This document shows, piece by piece, positions 49,820-60,799 of a stretch of DNA of 64,000 bases; position 1 is the stretch's first letter; each line of letters opens with the position of its first letter. The translations under genes and the position numbers were made by a program. Source of the DNA: Herbaspirillum sp. RV1423 (GTDB lineage Bacteria; Pseudomonadota; Gammaproteobacteria; Burkholderiales; Burkholderiaceae_D); the NCBI RefSeq assembly GCF_000577615.1, contig NZ_CBXX010000015.1:54384-118383 (forward strand), given 5' to 3'. The notes under the pieces were generated by a model. The model was given only the letters and a program-made list of their open reading frames with translations, was not told the DNA's origin and did no database searches.

Positions 49820-51319
49820 TCAGACCGGCGCCGGCGTGGCGGCGTCGAGCGGATAGATCGGGCGCCGTACGTTACGGATCGGAAACAGGTCGAAATTCGA
49901 GCTGGTCGGACCGCCGCTGTCCGAATCGCATTCCACCAGGCCCTTGCCGATCGGTACGAACACCGGCCGGCAATACATGCGCGATTTCAGGATCACGTAA
50001 TTCATTGCGGCCGGATCGAGGCCGAGCGACGTGAACACACCCAGGTCGTACGGTTCGACGCGTTCTTCGGTGACGACGATTTTCGCCTTGCCGGTGTCGA
50101 ACAGGACGCTCTTGCCCATGTTGATGGTCGAGCCGGTATAGATCGGCCCGGTCACGCGGAATATGCCGTCGGTGATCGCCAGCACCTTGCCGCTCAGTTG
50201 CAGCGGCGTCTTCGTGATGGCCTGCTGCGTCAGCGCGACCTTGTTGCCGACCGCCAGCGTGACACTGCTGCCGACGCCCGCGGCGAGCAACTGCGCGACC
50301 GCCTCGGGATCGCTGATCGGGCCGGCGGCGATATTATCCAAACCTTCGGCCAGCGCCGCTTCGAGCACATCCATGGTGTTGCAGGTGCCGCCCGACATGA
50401 CGTTGTCGCTGTGGTCGAGCAGCAGCACCGGCCCCTTGCCGGCACCTGCCGCCATCGCGCGCGCGTGCGCCAGCGACTGGCGCAGCGGCTGGCTGTCATA
50501 GACGAAATCGTCGCGTTCCTGCCAGATCTTTTTCGCAATCTCGTCGGCGACGCTCTGCGCCAGCGCCGCATCGTTGTCGGTCACCACCACCACCGACATG
50601 CCGGCATCGCGGAAGTCGGACAGCGGGAATCCGGCCAGCACCGAGGCCGCCAACACACCGGGCTGCTTTTCCGCCAGTTTGGCCTGCTCGACTGCGCGCT
50701 GCATGGCCGATGCGGAAGTATTGCTGGTCAGCGTCGCCGACAGTAGCGGCACTTGCCGCCAGCCGGTCACGGGACGCGATTTCTCCTGCAGCAGATCGAC
50801 CAGCAGGCGGCCGGCGTGTTCGCCGGTTTCGTACATATCGATGTGCGGGTAGGTCTTGAAGCTGACGATGACGTCGGCGTTGTCGACTATCTTTTGCGTG
50901 ACGTTGGCGTGCAGGTCGAGCGCTACGCACATGGGCACGTGCGGCGCGATCTTGCGGATGCGTTCGAGCAGCGTGCCTTCGCCGTCGTCGGCGTTCTCCG
51001 CCACCATCGCGCCGTGCAGATCGAGCATGATGGCGTCGCAGCCGTTTTCGATGGCGCGCACGATGGCGTCGGTCATCAGCGTGTAAGCGTCGGCGGCGAC
51101 GGCTGCGCTCGGATTGGCCATGGCGGCCAGCGGCGTCGCGATGGTCGCCGACATGCCGTCGGCGATATCGAGAAAGGCGCCCATCGCGGTGCGCGCGCCT
51201 TTCTGGTCGCGGTAGGCGGCGTCATCCCATTGCGGCGCAAAGGCTTCGAGCGGCGTCGGGATGGGCGAGAAGGTATTGGTCTCGTGGTTGAGGCGGGCGA
51301 TGACGATTTTCAGCGGCAT
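49820..51319 (-). CDS. M81-family metallopeptidase, MlrC-like
   Basis: A 499-residue zinc hydrolase related to microcystinase C, which finishes breakdown of linearised microcystin; most bacterial homologues are in strains that do not degrade microcystin. Visible motifs are IARLNHETNTFSP at the N-terminus, IMLDLHGAMVAE and VALDLHANVTQKIV (metal ligands), KTYPHIDMYETGEHAGRL, and a C-terminal LLDHSDNVMSGGTCNT. It follows an M20-type amidohydrolase by 27 bases, downstream of a complete ABC importer. This suggests cleavage of an imported amide or small peptide; the true substrate is not known. Confidence 0.85.
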   Translation of the reverse strand: MPLKIVIARLNHETNTFSPIPTPLEAFAPQWDDAAYRDQKGARTAMGAFLDIADGMSATIATPLAAMANPSAAVAADAYTLMTDAIVRAIENGCDAIMLDLHGAMVAENADDGEGTLLERIRKIAPHVPMCVALDLHANVTQKIVDNADVIVSFKTYPHIDMYETGEHAGRLLVDLLQEKSRPVTGWRQVPLLSATLTSNTSASAMQRAVEQAKLAEKQPGVLAASVLAGFPLSDFRDAGMSVVVVTDNDAALAQSVADEIAKKIWQERDDFVYDSQPLRQSLAHARAMAAGAGKGPVLLLDHSDNVMSGGTCNTMDVLEAALAEGLDNIAAGPISDPEAVAQLLAAGVGSSVTLAVGNKVALTQQAITKTPLQLSGKVLAITDGIFRVTGPIYTGSTINMGKSVLFDTGKAKIVVTEERVEPYDLGVFTSLGLDPAAMNYVILKSRMYCRPVFVPIGKGLVECDSDSGGPTSSNFDLFPIRNVRRPIYPLDAATPAPV

Positions 51320-51346
51320 GACAATTTTTCCTTGCGTGTTCTTTGA

Positions 51347-52603
51347 CTAAGCGACGACTTTGGCGCTGGCCAGGATGGCGTGCAGCAGTACATTCGCGCC
51401 GGCTTCCAGATGTTCCGGTTTGGCGTCCTCGATTTCATTGTGGCTGACGCCATCCTTGCACGGTACGAAGATCATGCCGGCCGGCGCCAGGCGCGCGGCG
51501 TAGATGGCGTCGTGACCGGCGCCCGAGACCACGTCCATCGTCGCGTAGCCGAGCATCGCCGAGGCCTTGCGCACTTCGCCGACGCAGTCGGGATGGAAAG
51601 GGCAGGGCGGGAAATACGACACGCGTTCCAGGTCGATCCTCAGGCCGGTCCTCTGGCGGGTCTGTTCCAGATAGGCCAGCAATTCTTCATGCATCCGGTT
51701 GAGCGTCTCGTCGCTGACGTTGCGCAGGTCGATCGAGAATTTCACCTGCCCCGGAATCACGTTGCGGCTGTTCGGCATCACCTGCACCGAACCCACCGTG
51801 CCGCGGCCATAGGGCGCATAGCGTTTCGCAATCGCGACGACTTCCTGCATGATGTACGTCGAGACTTGCAGCGCGTCCTTGCGGATTTCCATCGGCGTCG
51901 GACCGGCATGCGATTCGAACCCGGTGACCGTGCAGTCGTACCACGACAGGCCGAGCACGGCAGGCACCACGCCGATCACGGTGTCGGCGTTTTCCAGCAC
52001 CGGGCCTTGCTCGATATGCGCTTCGTAATAGGCGCCGATGGGATGATCGCCGCACTTCTGTTCGCCGATGTAACCGATGCGCGCGAGTTCGTCCCTGACG
52101 TTCTTGCCGTCGACATCGGTCGCACCGTAAGCATGTTCCAGCGTGAACGCGCCGCAGAACACGCCCGAGCCCATCATTACCGGCACGAAGCGCGAACCTT
52201 CTTCATTGGTCCAGACCGCGACCTCGATCGGCGCTTCGGTCTGGATGTTGTGCTGGTTGAGCGTGCGGATCACCTCCATGCCGGCCAGCACGCCATAGTT
52301 GCCGTCGAATTTGCCGCCGGTCGGCTGGGTGTCGATGTGCGAGCCGGTGACGACAGGCGGCAAGGCGTTGTTGCGTCCGGCGCGGCGCATGAAGATGTTG
52401 CCGATCTGGTCGACCGTCACACTCATGCCTTCCTGTTTCGCCCAGCCGCTGACGAGGTCGCGTCCCTGCTTGTCGAGGTCGGTCAGCGCCAGGCGGCAGA
52501 CGCCGCCTTTCGGCGTCGCGCCGATGGCGCCGAGGTCCATCAGCGATTGCCACAGGCGCTTGCCGTCGATGCGTACATTGGTGATGCTGGTTTTCATGTC
52601 CAT
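51347..52603 (-). CDS. M20-type amidohydrolase (N-carbamoyl-amino acid / allantoate hydrolase family)
   Basis: A 418-residue di-metal amidohydrolase of the hydantoinase/carbamoylase family. Metal-binding and catalytic positions are TGSHIDTQPTGGKFDGNYGV, VAVWTNEEGSRFVPVMMGS and GHDAIYAARLAP, with HIEQGPVLE between them. Family members hydrolyse N-carbamoyl-L-amino acids, N-carbamoyl-beta-alanine or allantoate, releasing ammonia and CO2; the sequence does not choose between these. The start at 52603 has GGAG 5 bases upstream; ATG at 52597 is an alternative. It stands between the ABC importer and MlrC-like genes. The nearby beta-alanine aminotransferase makes an N-carbamoyl-beta-alanine role attractive but unproven. 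Confidence 0.85.
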   Translation of the reverse strand: MDMKTSITNVRIDGKRLWQSLMDLGAIGATPKGGVCRLALTDLDKQGRDLVSGWAKQEGMSVTVDQIGNIFMRRAGRNNALPPVVTGSHIDTQPTGGKFDGNYGVLAGMEVIRTLNQHNIQTEAPIEVAVWTNEEGSRFVPVMMGSGVFCGAFTLEHAYGATDVDGKNVRDELARIGYIGEQKCGDHPIGAYYEAHIEQGPVLENADTVIGVVPAVLGLSWYDCTVTGFESHAGPTPMEIRKDALQVSTYIMQEVVAIAKRYAPYGRGTVGSVQVMPNSRNVIPGQVKFSIDLRNVSDETLNRMHEELLAYLEQTRQRTGLRIDLERVSYFPPCPFHPDCVGEVRKASAMLGYATMDVVSGAGHDAIYAARLAPAGMIFVPCKDGVSHNEIEDAKPEHLEAGANVLLHAILASAKVVA

Positions 52604-52660
52604 GATGACTCCGTCAAATTCGGTTTGTGCTGCAGCTCAGTACTTAACTTATGCCGCAAC

Positions 52661-53365
52661 TCAGTTAGCAATATTTACGCCAAGATAACGATCCTTCGCG
52701 CTGTCGTCGGCGAGGAATTCCGCGTTGGTCGCCGTATAGGCGATACACCCCTGTTCCACGATGTAATGGCGATCGGCAAGCTGCGTGCAAACCTCCAGAT
52801 TCTGTTCCACCAGGATGATCGACATGCCGGTTGCCTTGATCAGTTTGATCTGTGCGACGATCTCATCGACGATCACCGGCGCCAGTCCTTCGACCGGCTC
52901 GTCCAGCATCAGCACCTTGGGATGCGTCATCAATGCGCGCGCAATCGCCAGCATCTGTTGCTCGCCGCCGGAGAGCTGGCCGCCGCCGTTCTTGCGGCGC
53001 TCCTTCAGGCGCGGAAAGATTGTGTAGACGTCTTCCAGTCCCCACGCAGAATCCTTGCGCGCCGCCATGGTCAGGTTTTCCTCCACGGTCAGCAGCTTGA
53101 AGATGCCGCGATGTTCCGGCACCAGGCAGACGCCGCGCGCGGCGATCTTGTAGGCGGGCAGGCCGGCCACGTTGTTGCCTTCGAACATGACCTTGCCCTG
53201 GCGCGGCTGGACCACGCCGACGATGCTCTTCAGGGTCGTGCTTTTGCCGGCGCCGTTGCGGCCCAGCAGCGTGACCACTTCACCGGCCGCGACCTGCAGC
53301 GACACGCCTTGCAGGATGTGGCTCTTGCCGTAATAGCTGTGAACATCCTGTATGTCGAGGATCAT
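52661..53365 (-). CDS. livF: branched-chain-type amino acid ABC transporter ATPase LivF
   Basis: A 234-residue ATP-binding subunit. Walker A is [15 protein letters not shown], the signature [16 protein letters not shown], Walker [15 protein letters not shown], and the switch histidine is in the SIILVEQN region (Gln/Glu position). Features such as [21 protein letters not shown] identify the LivF branch. It overlaps livG by four bases. It is the last of the five transport genes and is followed by the amidohydrolase after 57 bases. Confidence 0.93.
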   Translation of the reverse strand: MILDIQDVHSYYGKSHILQGVSLQVAAGEVVTLLGRNGAGKSTTLKSIVGVVQPRQGKVMFEGNNVAGLPAYKIAARGVCLVPEHRGIFKLLTVEENLTMAARKDSAWGLEDVYTIFPRLKERRKNGGGQLSGGEQQMLAIARALMTHPKVLMLDEPVEGLAPVIVDEIVAQIKLIKATGMSIILVEQNLEVCTQLADRHYIVEQGCIAYTATNAEFLADDSAKDRYLGVNIAN

Positions 53366-54129
53366 GCTTTTCCTCCGGTGATCATGCTGCCCAGATAAGC
53401 GCGGCGCACGCGCTCGTCGTTGCGGATGTCCTCCGGTTTGCCTTGCGCGAGGATCTGGCCCTGCTGCATCACGGTGATGCTGTCGGAGATGTCCATGACG
53501 ATATCCATGTTGTGTTCGATCAGCACCACGGTGTAGTTGTCGCGCAGGCTGTGAATCAGTTTCTTCATCTCGCCGATGTCGTCGATGCCCATGCCCGAGG
53601 TCGGCTCATCGAGGAAGATCACCTTCGGCTGACCGGCCATCGCCATGCCGACTTCGAGACGGCGCTGCTGGCCGTGCGACAGTTCGGCCGACAGGCGATC
53701 GGCGACCCCTTGCAGGCTCAGCCGCGCCAGCAATTGCTCGGCGATGTCGCAGGCCTGGCGCAACAACTCGGGACGCCGCCACGGATTGAGCGCCTGCGCC
53801 GGCCGCGTGCCTTGCGCGGCCAGCCGCAGGTTTTCGCGCACGCTCAGGTTCGGGAACAGGCTGGTCACCTGGAATGAACGCGCCAGGCCTTTGCGCACCC
53901 GTTTGTAGCCGGGCAGATGCGACACTTCTTCGCCCTCGACCAGGATGCTGCCTTCGGTGATCGGCGTGGTGCCGGTCAGCGTATGGAACAGCGTGGTCTT
54001 GCCAGCGCCGTTGGGACCGATTACCGAATGCACGGTGCCGGGCAGGATATCGAGCGTGATGTTGTTGACGGCGGTGAATTTGCCGTAGCGCTTGGTCACG
54101 TTCACCGCTTTGAGGATGGGCGAGCTCAT
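53362..54129 (-). CDS. livG: branched-chain-type amino acid ABC transporter ATPase LivG
   Basis: A 255-residue ATP-binding subunit. Walker A is VIGPNGAGKTTLFHTLTG, the signature LSHGQQRRLEVGMAMAG (His in place of the second Gly, common in LivG), and Walker B KVIFLDEPTSGMG. VVLIEHNMDIVMDISDSITVM contains the switch histidine. The start at 54129 (MSSPILKAVNVTKRYG) overlaps the livM stop codon, and its end overlaps livF, so the transport genes are translationally coupled. Confidence 0.93.
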   Translation of the reverse strand: MSSPILKAVNVTKRYGKFTAVNNITLDILPGTVHSVIGPNGAGKTTLFHTLTGTTPITEGSILVEGEEVSHLPGYKRVRKGLARSFQVTSLFPNLSVRENLRLAAQGTRPAQALNPWRRPELLRQACDIAEQLLARLSLQGVADRLSAELSHGQQRRLEVGMAMAGQPKVIFLDEPTSGMGIDDIGEMKKLIHSLRDNYTVVLIEHNMDIVMDISDSITVMQQGQILAQGKPEDIRNDERVRRAYLGSMITGGKA

Positions 54130-55115
54130 CAGTGGGTCTCCTTGACGACATCGGGGCCGACCTTGGCGCCGGGGCGCAGGCGTTGCAGCAGCGACTGCGC
54201 GAGGCCGTACAAGCCCTTGTGCATGTACAGGCTCACACCGATCAGCAGGAAGCCCAGCAGCATCAGCCAGCGCGGCCACAGCGTCGACAGCCAGTTGCCG
54301 ACCAGTACATAGAAGGATGCCCCCAGCACCGAGGCGAACAGATTGCCGGTGCCGCCGATCACGGTCATGATCAGGATAGCTTCGCTGGCGTGGTATTCGA
54401 TATTCGACAGCGGCGCGACGCCGGTCATCATCGCGTGCAAGCCGCCGGCCAGGCCGGTCACCGCGCCCGAGATCACGAAGGCCGCCAGCTTCAGCAGCGT
54501 GATGTCATAACCGACCGCGGAAGCGCGCGCCTCGTTGTCGCGCACCGCCAGCAAGGTGCGGCCCAGCACCGAATCGACCACCCGTTGCAGCAGCCAGAAC
54601 ACCAGCACGAACAGGATCGCAACAAAGCTGTAGTACTGCCACGACGACGTGGTCGGCAACAGCGTCAGCCCGAATATCGACAGGTCGGGACGCGGAATGT
54701 CGAGCAGGCCGTTGTCGCCGCCGGTGATGTCCTTCATCGTATAGGCGAGGAAGTAGAACATCTGCGCGAACGCCAGCGTCAGCATGACGAAATAAGTGCC
54801 GCGCTGGCGAATCGAAAACCAGCCGACCAACAGCGCGATCAGTCCGCCGATGACGGCCGCGATCAATAGTGAAATCAGCAGCGGCGCCTTCAGGTGCAGC
54901 AAGGCCAGGCCGGTGGCATAACTGCCGATGCCGAAGAAAATCCCCTGGCCGAACGACATCAGGCCGGTATAGCCGAGCAGCAGATTGCAACCCAGCGCGG
55001 CCAGCGCATAGATCAATACTTCGGTCGCCAGCGTGCCGGAGCCGACGCACAACGGCAGCAGCAAGACGACGGCAATGACCAGCAGCGTGAAGCGGAAATG
55101 CACGATATGTTTCAT
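54129..55115 (-). CDS. livM: branched-chain-type amino acid ABC transporter permease LivM
   Basis: A 328-residue permease with about nine to ten hydrophobic segments. The family stretch ALAALGCNLLLGYTGLMSFGQGIFFGIGSYATG is at the N-terminal third, and the cytoplasmic EAA-like loop RDNEARASAVGYDITLLKLAAFVISGAVTGLAGGL lies in the C-terminal half. AAGGAGG precedes the ATG at 55115. It lies 10 bases after livH. Confidence 0.93.
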   Translation of the reverse strand: MKHIVHFRFTLLVIAVVLLLPLCVGSGTLATEVLIYALAALGCNLLLGYTGLMSFGQGIFFGIGSYATGLALLHLKAPLLISLLIAAVIGGLIALLVGWFSIRQRGTYFVMLTLAFAQMFYFLAYTMKDITGGDNGLLDIPRPDLSIFGLTLLPTTSSWQYYSFVAILFVLVFWLLQRVVDSVLGRTLLAVRDNEARASAVGYDITLLKLAAFVISGAVTGLAGGLHAMMTGVAPLSNIEYHASEAILIMTVIGGTGNLFASVLGASFYVLVGNWLSTLWPRWLMLLGFLLIGVSLYMHKGLYGLAQSLLQRLRPGAKVGPDVVKETH

Positions 55116-55125
55116 GGCGGCCTCC

Positions 55126-55986
55126 TTAGCTGGCGCGGCCGAGCAGGCCATTGGGGCGCAGCAGCATGACCGCCGCCATTGCGATGTAGATCATCAGGTG
55201 CGCGCCTTCCGACCACACCGTGCTCATCACGCTTTGCACGATGCCGACCAGGATGCCGCCCACCAGCGCGCCGGAGAAACTGCCGAGGCCGCCGATCACC
55301 ACCACCACGAAGGCAATGCCGAGCGCTTCCACCCCCATGAACGGTTCGACGCCGCGGATCGGCGCCGCCAGCGCGCCGGCGAGGCCGGCGGTAAACGCGC
55401 CCAGCGCGAACACCAGGCTGAAGATGCGATCGATGTTCAGACCCAGCAGCGACACCATCTCGGTCGATTCGCTGCCCGCGCGCACGATGGAGCCGAGGCG
55501 CGTGCCTTCGAGGATCCACCACAGCAGCAGCGCCATCACGGCGGTGAAAGCGATGACGAACAGGCGATATTTTGGATAGACGAAACCGCCGGCCATCACC
55601 ACGCCTTGCAGCAGGTCCGGCGGCGAAATATTGTTGCCCAGCGGTCCCCAGTAAGAGATGACAGCCTCCTGCAACACCAACGCCAGGCCGACCGTAAACA
55701 GGATATGGAAGTGATGCGGCAGCGCGTAGATATGGCGCAGCACGAAGCGCTCGACCAGCCAGGCGAACGCAGCCACCACCAGCGGCGCGACCAGCAGCGA
55801 CCACCAGAAATTGACGCCCATTTCGCCGAGCTGGAAGCACAGGTAAGCGCCCAGCAGGAAAAATGCGCCATGCGAAAAATTGACGAAGCGCAGCAAGCCG
55901 AACACGATGGAGAGTCCCACCGCCAGCAGGAAATACAACATGCCGATGCCGACGCCATTGGCAATTTGCAGCAGATAAATATTCAT
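55126..55986 (-). CDS. livH: branched-chain-type amino acid ABC transporter permease LivH
   Basis: A 286-residue permease with about eight membrane segments. The start MNIYLLQIANGVGIGMLYFL and the following GLSIVFGLLRFVNFSHGAFFLLGAY are typical of LivH. The cytoplasmic loop IVRAGSESTEMVSLLGLNIDRIFSLVFALGAFTAGLAG is the ATPase contact. The ATG at 55986 is chosen by family length; 20 extra upstream codons are rejected. It follows the binding-protein gene after 105 bases. Confidence 0.93.
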   Translation of the reverse strand: MNIYLLQIANGVGIGMLYFLLAVGLSIVFGLLRFVNFSHGAFFLLGAYLCFQLGEMGVNFWWSLLVAPLVVAAFAWLVERFVLRHIYALPHHFHILFTVGLALVLQEAVISYWGPLGNNISPPDLLQGVVMAGGFVYPKYRLFVIAFTAVMALLLWWILEGTRLGSIVRAGSESTEMVSLLGLNIDRIFSLVFALGAFTAGLAGALAAPIRGVEPFMGVEALGIAFVVVVIGGLGSFSGALVGGILVGIVQSVMSTVWSEGAHLMIYIAMAAVMLLRPNGLLGRAS

Positions 55987-56091
55987 GAAACCTCGAAACG
56001 CCGATGCAAGCAGCTTGCAGTAATGTGCATAAGCGGCGCTGTACACGAATCTTGCACAGCGCCGCGCAGAAACGAACTTACGCCGGTCCGA

Positions 56092-57288
56092 TCAACCGAG
56101 CTTGCACATGGTCTTGTCGAGCGCCAGGAAGGATTTGCCGGACGAAATGATGTCCGCATAGTCGTTCTTGTTGCGCATCTTGGCCTTGGCTTTACCCTTG
56201 AGCAGGTAGTAGTTCTTGATGACCTGGTGGTCGCCCTTGCGGATTTCCTCGGTGCCGGTCAGGCCCTCGTACTTCATGCCTTCCATCGCGGCGATGACCG
56301 CTTTGGGATCGGTGCTGTTGGCCTTGATGATGGCGTCGAGCATGATCTTGGTGCAGATGTAGGAACCGGCCAGGCTGTAGTTCGGGTCGATCTTCAGGTT
56401 GCTGTTGACCAGTTGCACGAATTCCTTGTTGAACGGCGAGTCGATCGCGTGCCAGTATTGCGCGCCGAAATACACGCCGTCGCAGATGTCGGCGCCCAGC
56501 GTTTCGAACTGTTCCAGGCCGGACGCCCAGGCCATCAGGATGGTGCAGTTGTTCTTCATGCCGAAGCTGACCGCCTGACGCAGCGTGTCCGAAGATTGCG
56601 AACCGAAGTTCAGTAGCAGAAGCACATCCGGCTTGGCCGCCATGGCGTTGGTCAGGTAGCCGCTGAATTCCTTTTCGGCCAGCGAGTGATAGCTGTTGCC
56701 GACGTGCTCGATGCCTTTTTCCTTGAAGATCGCCTTGGCTGCACTGAGCAAACCGTCGCCGAATACGTATTGCGGCGTGATGGTGTACCAGCGTTTGGCG
56801 TTCGGCATTTTTTCCAGCAGCGGACGTACGGTCTGTTCGATTGCGCCGAAGGTCGGCACCGACCAGCGGAAGGTGGCGCGATTGCAATCGCTGCCGGTGA
56901 TTTCATCGGCGCCGGCGGTGGTGATGAAAATGCCGCCGCCTTTCTCGGCTTCCTTGCCCATCGCCAGCGCTTCGCCGGAGAGAATGCCGCCGGCGAAAAA
57001 GCGCGTGCCCTTTTCCATCGTTTCCTGCATCTTGCGCACGGCGGTCGCCGGTTTCCCTTCCGTATCGAGCGTGACGTAGCTGAGGTTCTTGCCGAGCACC
57101 TTGCCGTATTTTTGCAGCACCAGCTTCATGCCCATGTCGGCGTATTTGCCGTTGGCGGCGAAAGGACCGGACATCGGGACAGGACAGCCGAACTGGATCG
57201 CATCGGCTTGTGCAAAGACATCGGTGAACGACAAAGCTCCCGGTGCGGCGAGTGCGGACAGCTTGAGAAAATCACGACGATTCATCAT
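56092..57288 (-). CDS. periplasmic substrate-binding protein of the Liv-type ABC importer
   Basis: A 398-residue periplasmic binding protein of the Leu/Ile/Val (type I) fold. The N-terminus MNRRDFLKLSALAAPGALS carries a twin-arginine signal (RRDFLK), so export is probably by Tat. The mature part contains IQFGCPVPMSGPFAANGKYADMGMKL and FFAGGILSGEALAMGKEA. Liv-type receptors bind diverse compounds (amino acids, urea, amides, aromatic acids), so specificity is open; the linked amidohydrolase suggests an amide or ureido compound. Start 57288 has GGAG 8 bases upstream. It is the first gene of the operon. Confidence 0.88.
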   Translation of the reverse strand: MMNRRDFLKLSALAAPGALSFTDVFAQADAIQFGCPVPMSGPFAANGKYADMGMKLVLQKYGKVLGKNLSYVTLDTEGKPATAVRKMQETMEKGTRFFAGGILSGEALAMGKEAEKGGGIFITTAGADEITGSDCNRATFRWSVPTFGAIEQTVRPLLEKMPNAKRWYTITPQYVFGDGLLSAAKAIFKEKGIEHVGNSYHSLAEKEFSGYLTNAMAAKPDVLLLLNFGSQSSDTLRQAVSFGMKNNCTILMAWASGLEQFETLGADICDGVYFGAQYWHAIDSPFNKEFVQLVNSNLKIDPNYSLAGSYICTKIMLDAIIKANSTDPKAVIAAMEGMKYEGLTGTEEIRKGDHQVIKNYYLLKGKAKAKMRNKNDYADIISSGKSFLALDKTMCKLG

Positions 57289-57396
57289 ATTCACATCTCC
57301 AAAAATGACTGCGCATTGAAAGGGTTAAATCAGGATGTTGTGACGCAAGTTCTATGCCCATGACGCCAGGAAAATCATCGCGGGATAAGAAAAAAT

Positions 57397-57522
57397 TTAC
57401 TGCATGGACGTGTCAAAATACATCGCGTTTACCGAGCTAAACGCGACGTGAAGATGGATTGTTTGCGACCTCGCGCGCATGCGTATGTGCGCCTGTCGCA
57501 ACACATGATGGCGATGGATCAT
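57397..57522 (-). CDS. possible 41-residue small protein with a strong Shine-Dalgarno
   Basis: CAGGAGGAGC precedes an ATG at 57522 at ideal spacing. The 41-residue product begins MIHRHHVLRQAHIRMRARSQ and is basic, rich in His and Arg, with a hydrophobic patch near the end. No family is recognised. It lies on the strand of the transporter operon, about 110 bases before the binding-protein start, so it may be a small protein or a leader peptide. Confidence 0.4.
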   Translation of the reverse strand: MIHRHHVLRQAHIRMRARSQTIHLHVAFSSVNAMYFDTSMQ

Positions 57523-57798
57523 GATTGCTCCTCCTGGTTTAACGTCTCTGTTCGTTTTTATGTTTTTTACTGCCGCGAATAGGTGCATGACCATGTGTTG
57601 CGCAGGTCTTCATTATGTTTTTTCGCGTTACTGCATACTACGTGAATTACTTCATCGTTTCATTTTTCTTGAGATGAATTTAATGATTCCTTTCCGTAGA
57701 TATCGGTGCATTTTCAACATCGTCAACATCGATTTGCACCATCAAATCCGTCTTCCGCACCAATACTTCACATCGAAAAATCGTCGCTGAAAACAGCG

Positions 57799-57823
57799 AC
57801 GGCATGAGGTTCGCTCATGCCGT
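57799..57823. terminator. terminator hairpin after mmsA
   Basis: ACGGCATGAG and CTCATGCCGT form a perfect 10-bp stem with loop GTTCG. On the minus strand it is followed by CGCTGTTTTCAG, a moderate T stretch. It lies 44 bases past the mmsA stop. Confidence 0.7.
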
Positions 57824-57866
57824 TTCTGTCCATGAAAAAATCGCTGCTTTCATCGCGCTTTCAGGT

Positions 57867-59360
<1,494 letters not shown>

Positions 59361-59370
59361 ACTGTCGTTT

Positions 59371-60693
59371 TTAATTCAGAGTTTTCAAAATCGCAGCGAG
59401 CTTGCCGAACAATTCGTCGATGTGTTTCTTCTCGATGACCAGCGGCGGCGACAGCGCGATGATGTCGCCGGTCACGCGGATCAGGATGCCGTCGTCAAAG
59501 GCGCGGAGGAAGGCGTCGTAGGCGCGCGCACCCGGCTTGCCGGGAATCGACGCCAGTTCGATGCCGACGATCATGCCGATGGTGCGGATGTCGATCACAT
59601 GCGGCAGGCCGCGCAGCGCATGGGCGGCCTCCTGCCAGTAATCGGCCACGCTTTGCGCGTGTTCGAGGATGCCTTCCTGCTCGAAGATGTCGAGCGACGC
59701 CAGCCCGGCGGCGCAGGCCAGCGGATGGCCGGAATAGGTGTAGCCGTGGAACAGTTCGATGCCGTCCGGGCCGTGCATGAAGGCGTCGTGGATGTGCGGT
59801 TTGACGAACACCGCGCCCATTGGCACCACGCCGTTGGTCAGGCCTTTGGCGGTCGTGAAGATGTCCGGCTCGACGCCGAAATAATCCGACGCGAACGGCG
59901 TGCCGAGGCGGCCGAAGCCGGTGATGACTTCATCGAAGATCAGCAGGATGCCGTGCTTGGTGCACAGTTCGCGCAGGCGCTTGAGGTAGCCCTTGGGCGG
60001 AATCAGCACGCCGGTCGAACCGGCCACCGGCTCGACGATCACGGCGGCGATGTTGGAGGCATCGTGCAGCGCGACCAGACGTTCCAGTTCGTCGGCCAGG
60101 TGCGCACCGTATTCCGGTTCGCCTTTGGTGAAGGCGTTCTTTTCCAGGTTGTGGGTATGCGGCAGGTGGTCGACGCCTTGCAGCAGCGCCGAGTTGAAAG
60201 TCTTGCGGTTGCCGCCGATGCCGCCGACCGACATGCCGCCGAAGCCGACGCCGTGATAGCCGCGCTCACGGCCGATCAGGCGGGTGCGGGTGGCGTCGCC
60301 GCGGACGCGGTGATAGGCCAGCGCGATCTTCAGGGCGGTGTCGACCGATTCAGAGCCGGAACCGGTGTAGAACACTTGCGAAAAACGGCCGCCGGTGTAT
60401 TGCTTGAGGCGCTCGGCCAGTTCAAAGGCCATCGGGTGGCCGAGCTGGAAGGACGGCGCATAGTCCAGCGTCGCCACGGCCTTTTGCACGGCCGAGACGA
60501 TCTTCGGCTGGGCGTGGCCGAGCGGTACGCACCACAGGCCGGCGGTGCCGTCGAGGATGGGATTGCCGGCGTCGTCGCGGTAGTACATGCCTTCCGCCGA
60601 CACCAGCATGCGCGGGCTGGCTTTGAAGTTGCGGTTGGCGGTATAGGGCATCCAGTAAGCGGACAGCTCGGAAGCGGAGAGTGGTTTGTTCAT
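59371..60693 (-). CDS. bauA: beta-alanine--pyruvate (omega-amino acid) transaminase
   Basis: A 440-residue class III PLP aminotransferase that transfers the amino group of beta-alanine and other omega-amines to pyruvate, giving malonate semialdehyde and alanine. It shares with Pseudomonas omega-amino acid transaminase the patterns [64 protein letters not shown] and [14 protein letters not shown]. The PLP lysine is in [17 protein letters not shown]. Start 60693 ([10 protein letters not shown]) fits the family. It is divergent from the MocR-type regulator, which probably controls it. Confidence 0.92.
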   Translation of the reverse strand: MNKPLSASELSAYWMPYTANRNFKASPRMLVSAEGMYYRDDAGNPILDGTAGLWCVPLGHAQPKIVSAVQKAVATLDYAPSFQLGHPMAFELAERLKQYTGGRFSQVFYTGSGSESVDTALKIALAYHRVRGDATRTRLIGRERGYHGVGFGGMSVGGIGGNRKTFNSALLQGVDHLPHTHNLEKNAFTKGEPEYGAHLADELERLVALHDASNIAAVIVEPVAGSTGVLIPPKGYLKRLRELCTKHGILLIFDEVITGFGRLGTPFASDYFGVEPDIFTTAKGLTNGVVPMGAVFVKPHIHDAFMHGPDGIELFHGYTYSGHPLACAAGLASLDIFEQEGILEHAQSVADYWQEAAHALRGLPHVIDIRTIGMIVGIELASIPGKPGARAYDAFLRAFDDGILIRVTGDIIALSPPLVIEKKHIDELFGKLAAILKTLN

Positions 60694-60799
60694 TGCGGGC
60701 GCACCATGGGCGGTTGGTTGAATGAAGGAATCGGCGTTGGATCGATTATTGCGAGACACGGTCGGTATTGTTAGATACACTTTGGAATTAACTGAAAAA

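Larger units (their letters stand above)
57289..57866. other. 578-base region upstream of the Liv-type operon
   Basis: The region is relatively AT-rich. It contains one plausible short ORF (57397-57522, minus strand) and a terminator for mmsA near its right end. Other ORFs here have no ribosome-binding site or family pattern. The promoter of the transport operon should lie between the small ORF and 57288, but no clear hexamers were found. Confidence 0.4.

Noticed and set aside
51380..53398. 672-codon plus-strand frame across the amidohydrolase and livF
   Set aside because: It spans two genes and their gap on the opposite strand and has no motif.
57521..57790. 89-codon plus-strand ORF upstream of mmsA terminator
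   Set aside because: It overlaps the better-supported minus-strand small ORF start, has no ribosome-binding site and an unlikely composition.
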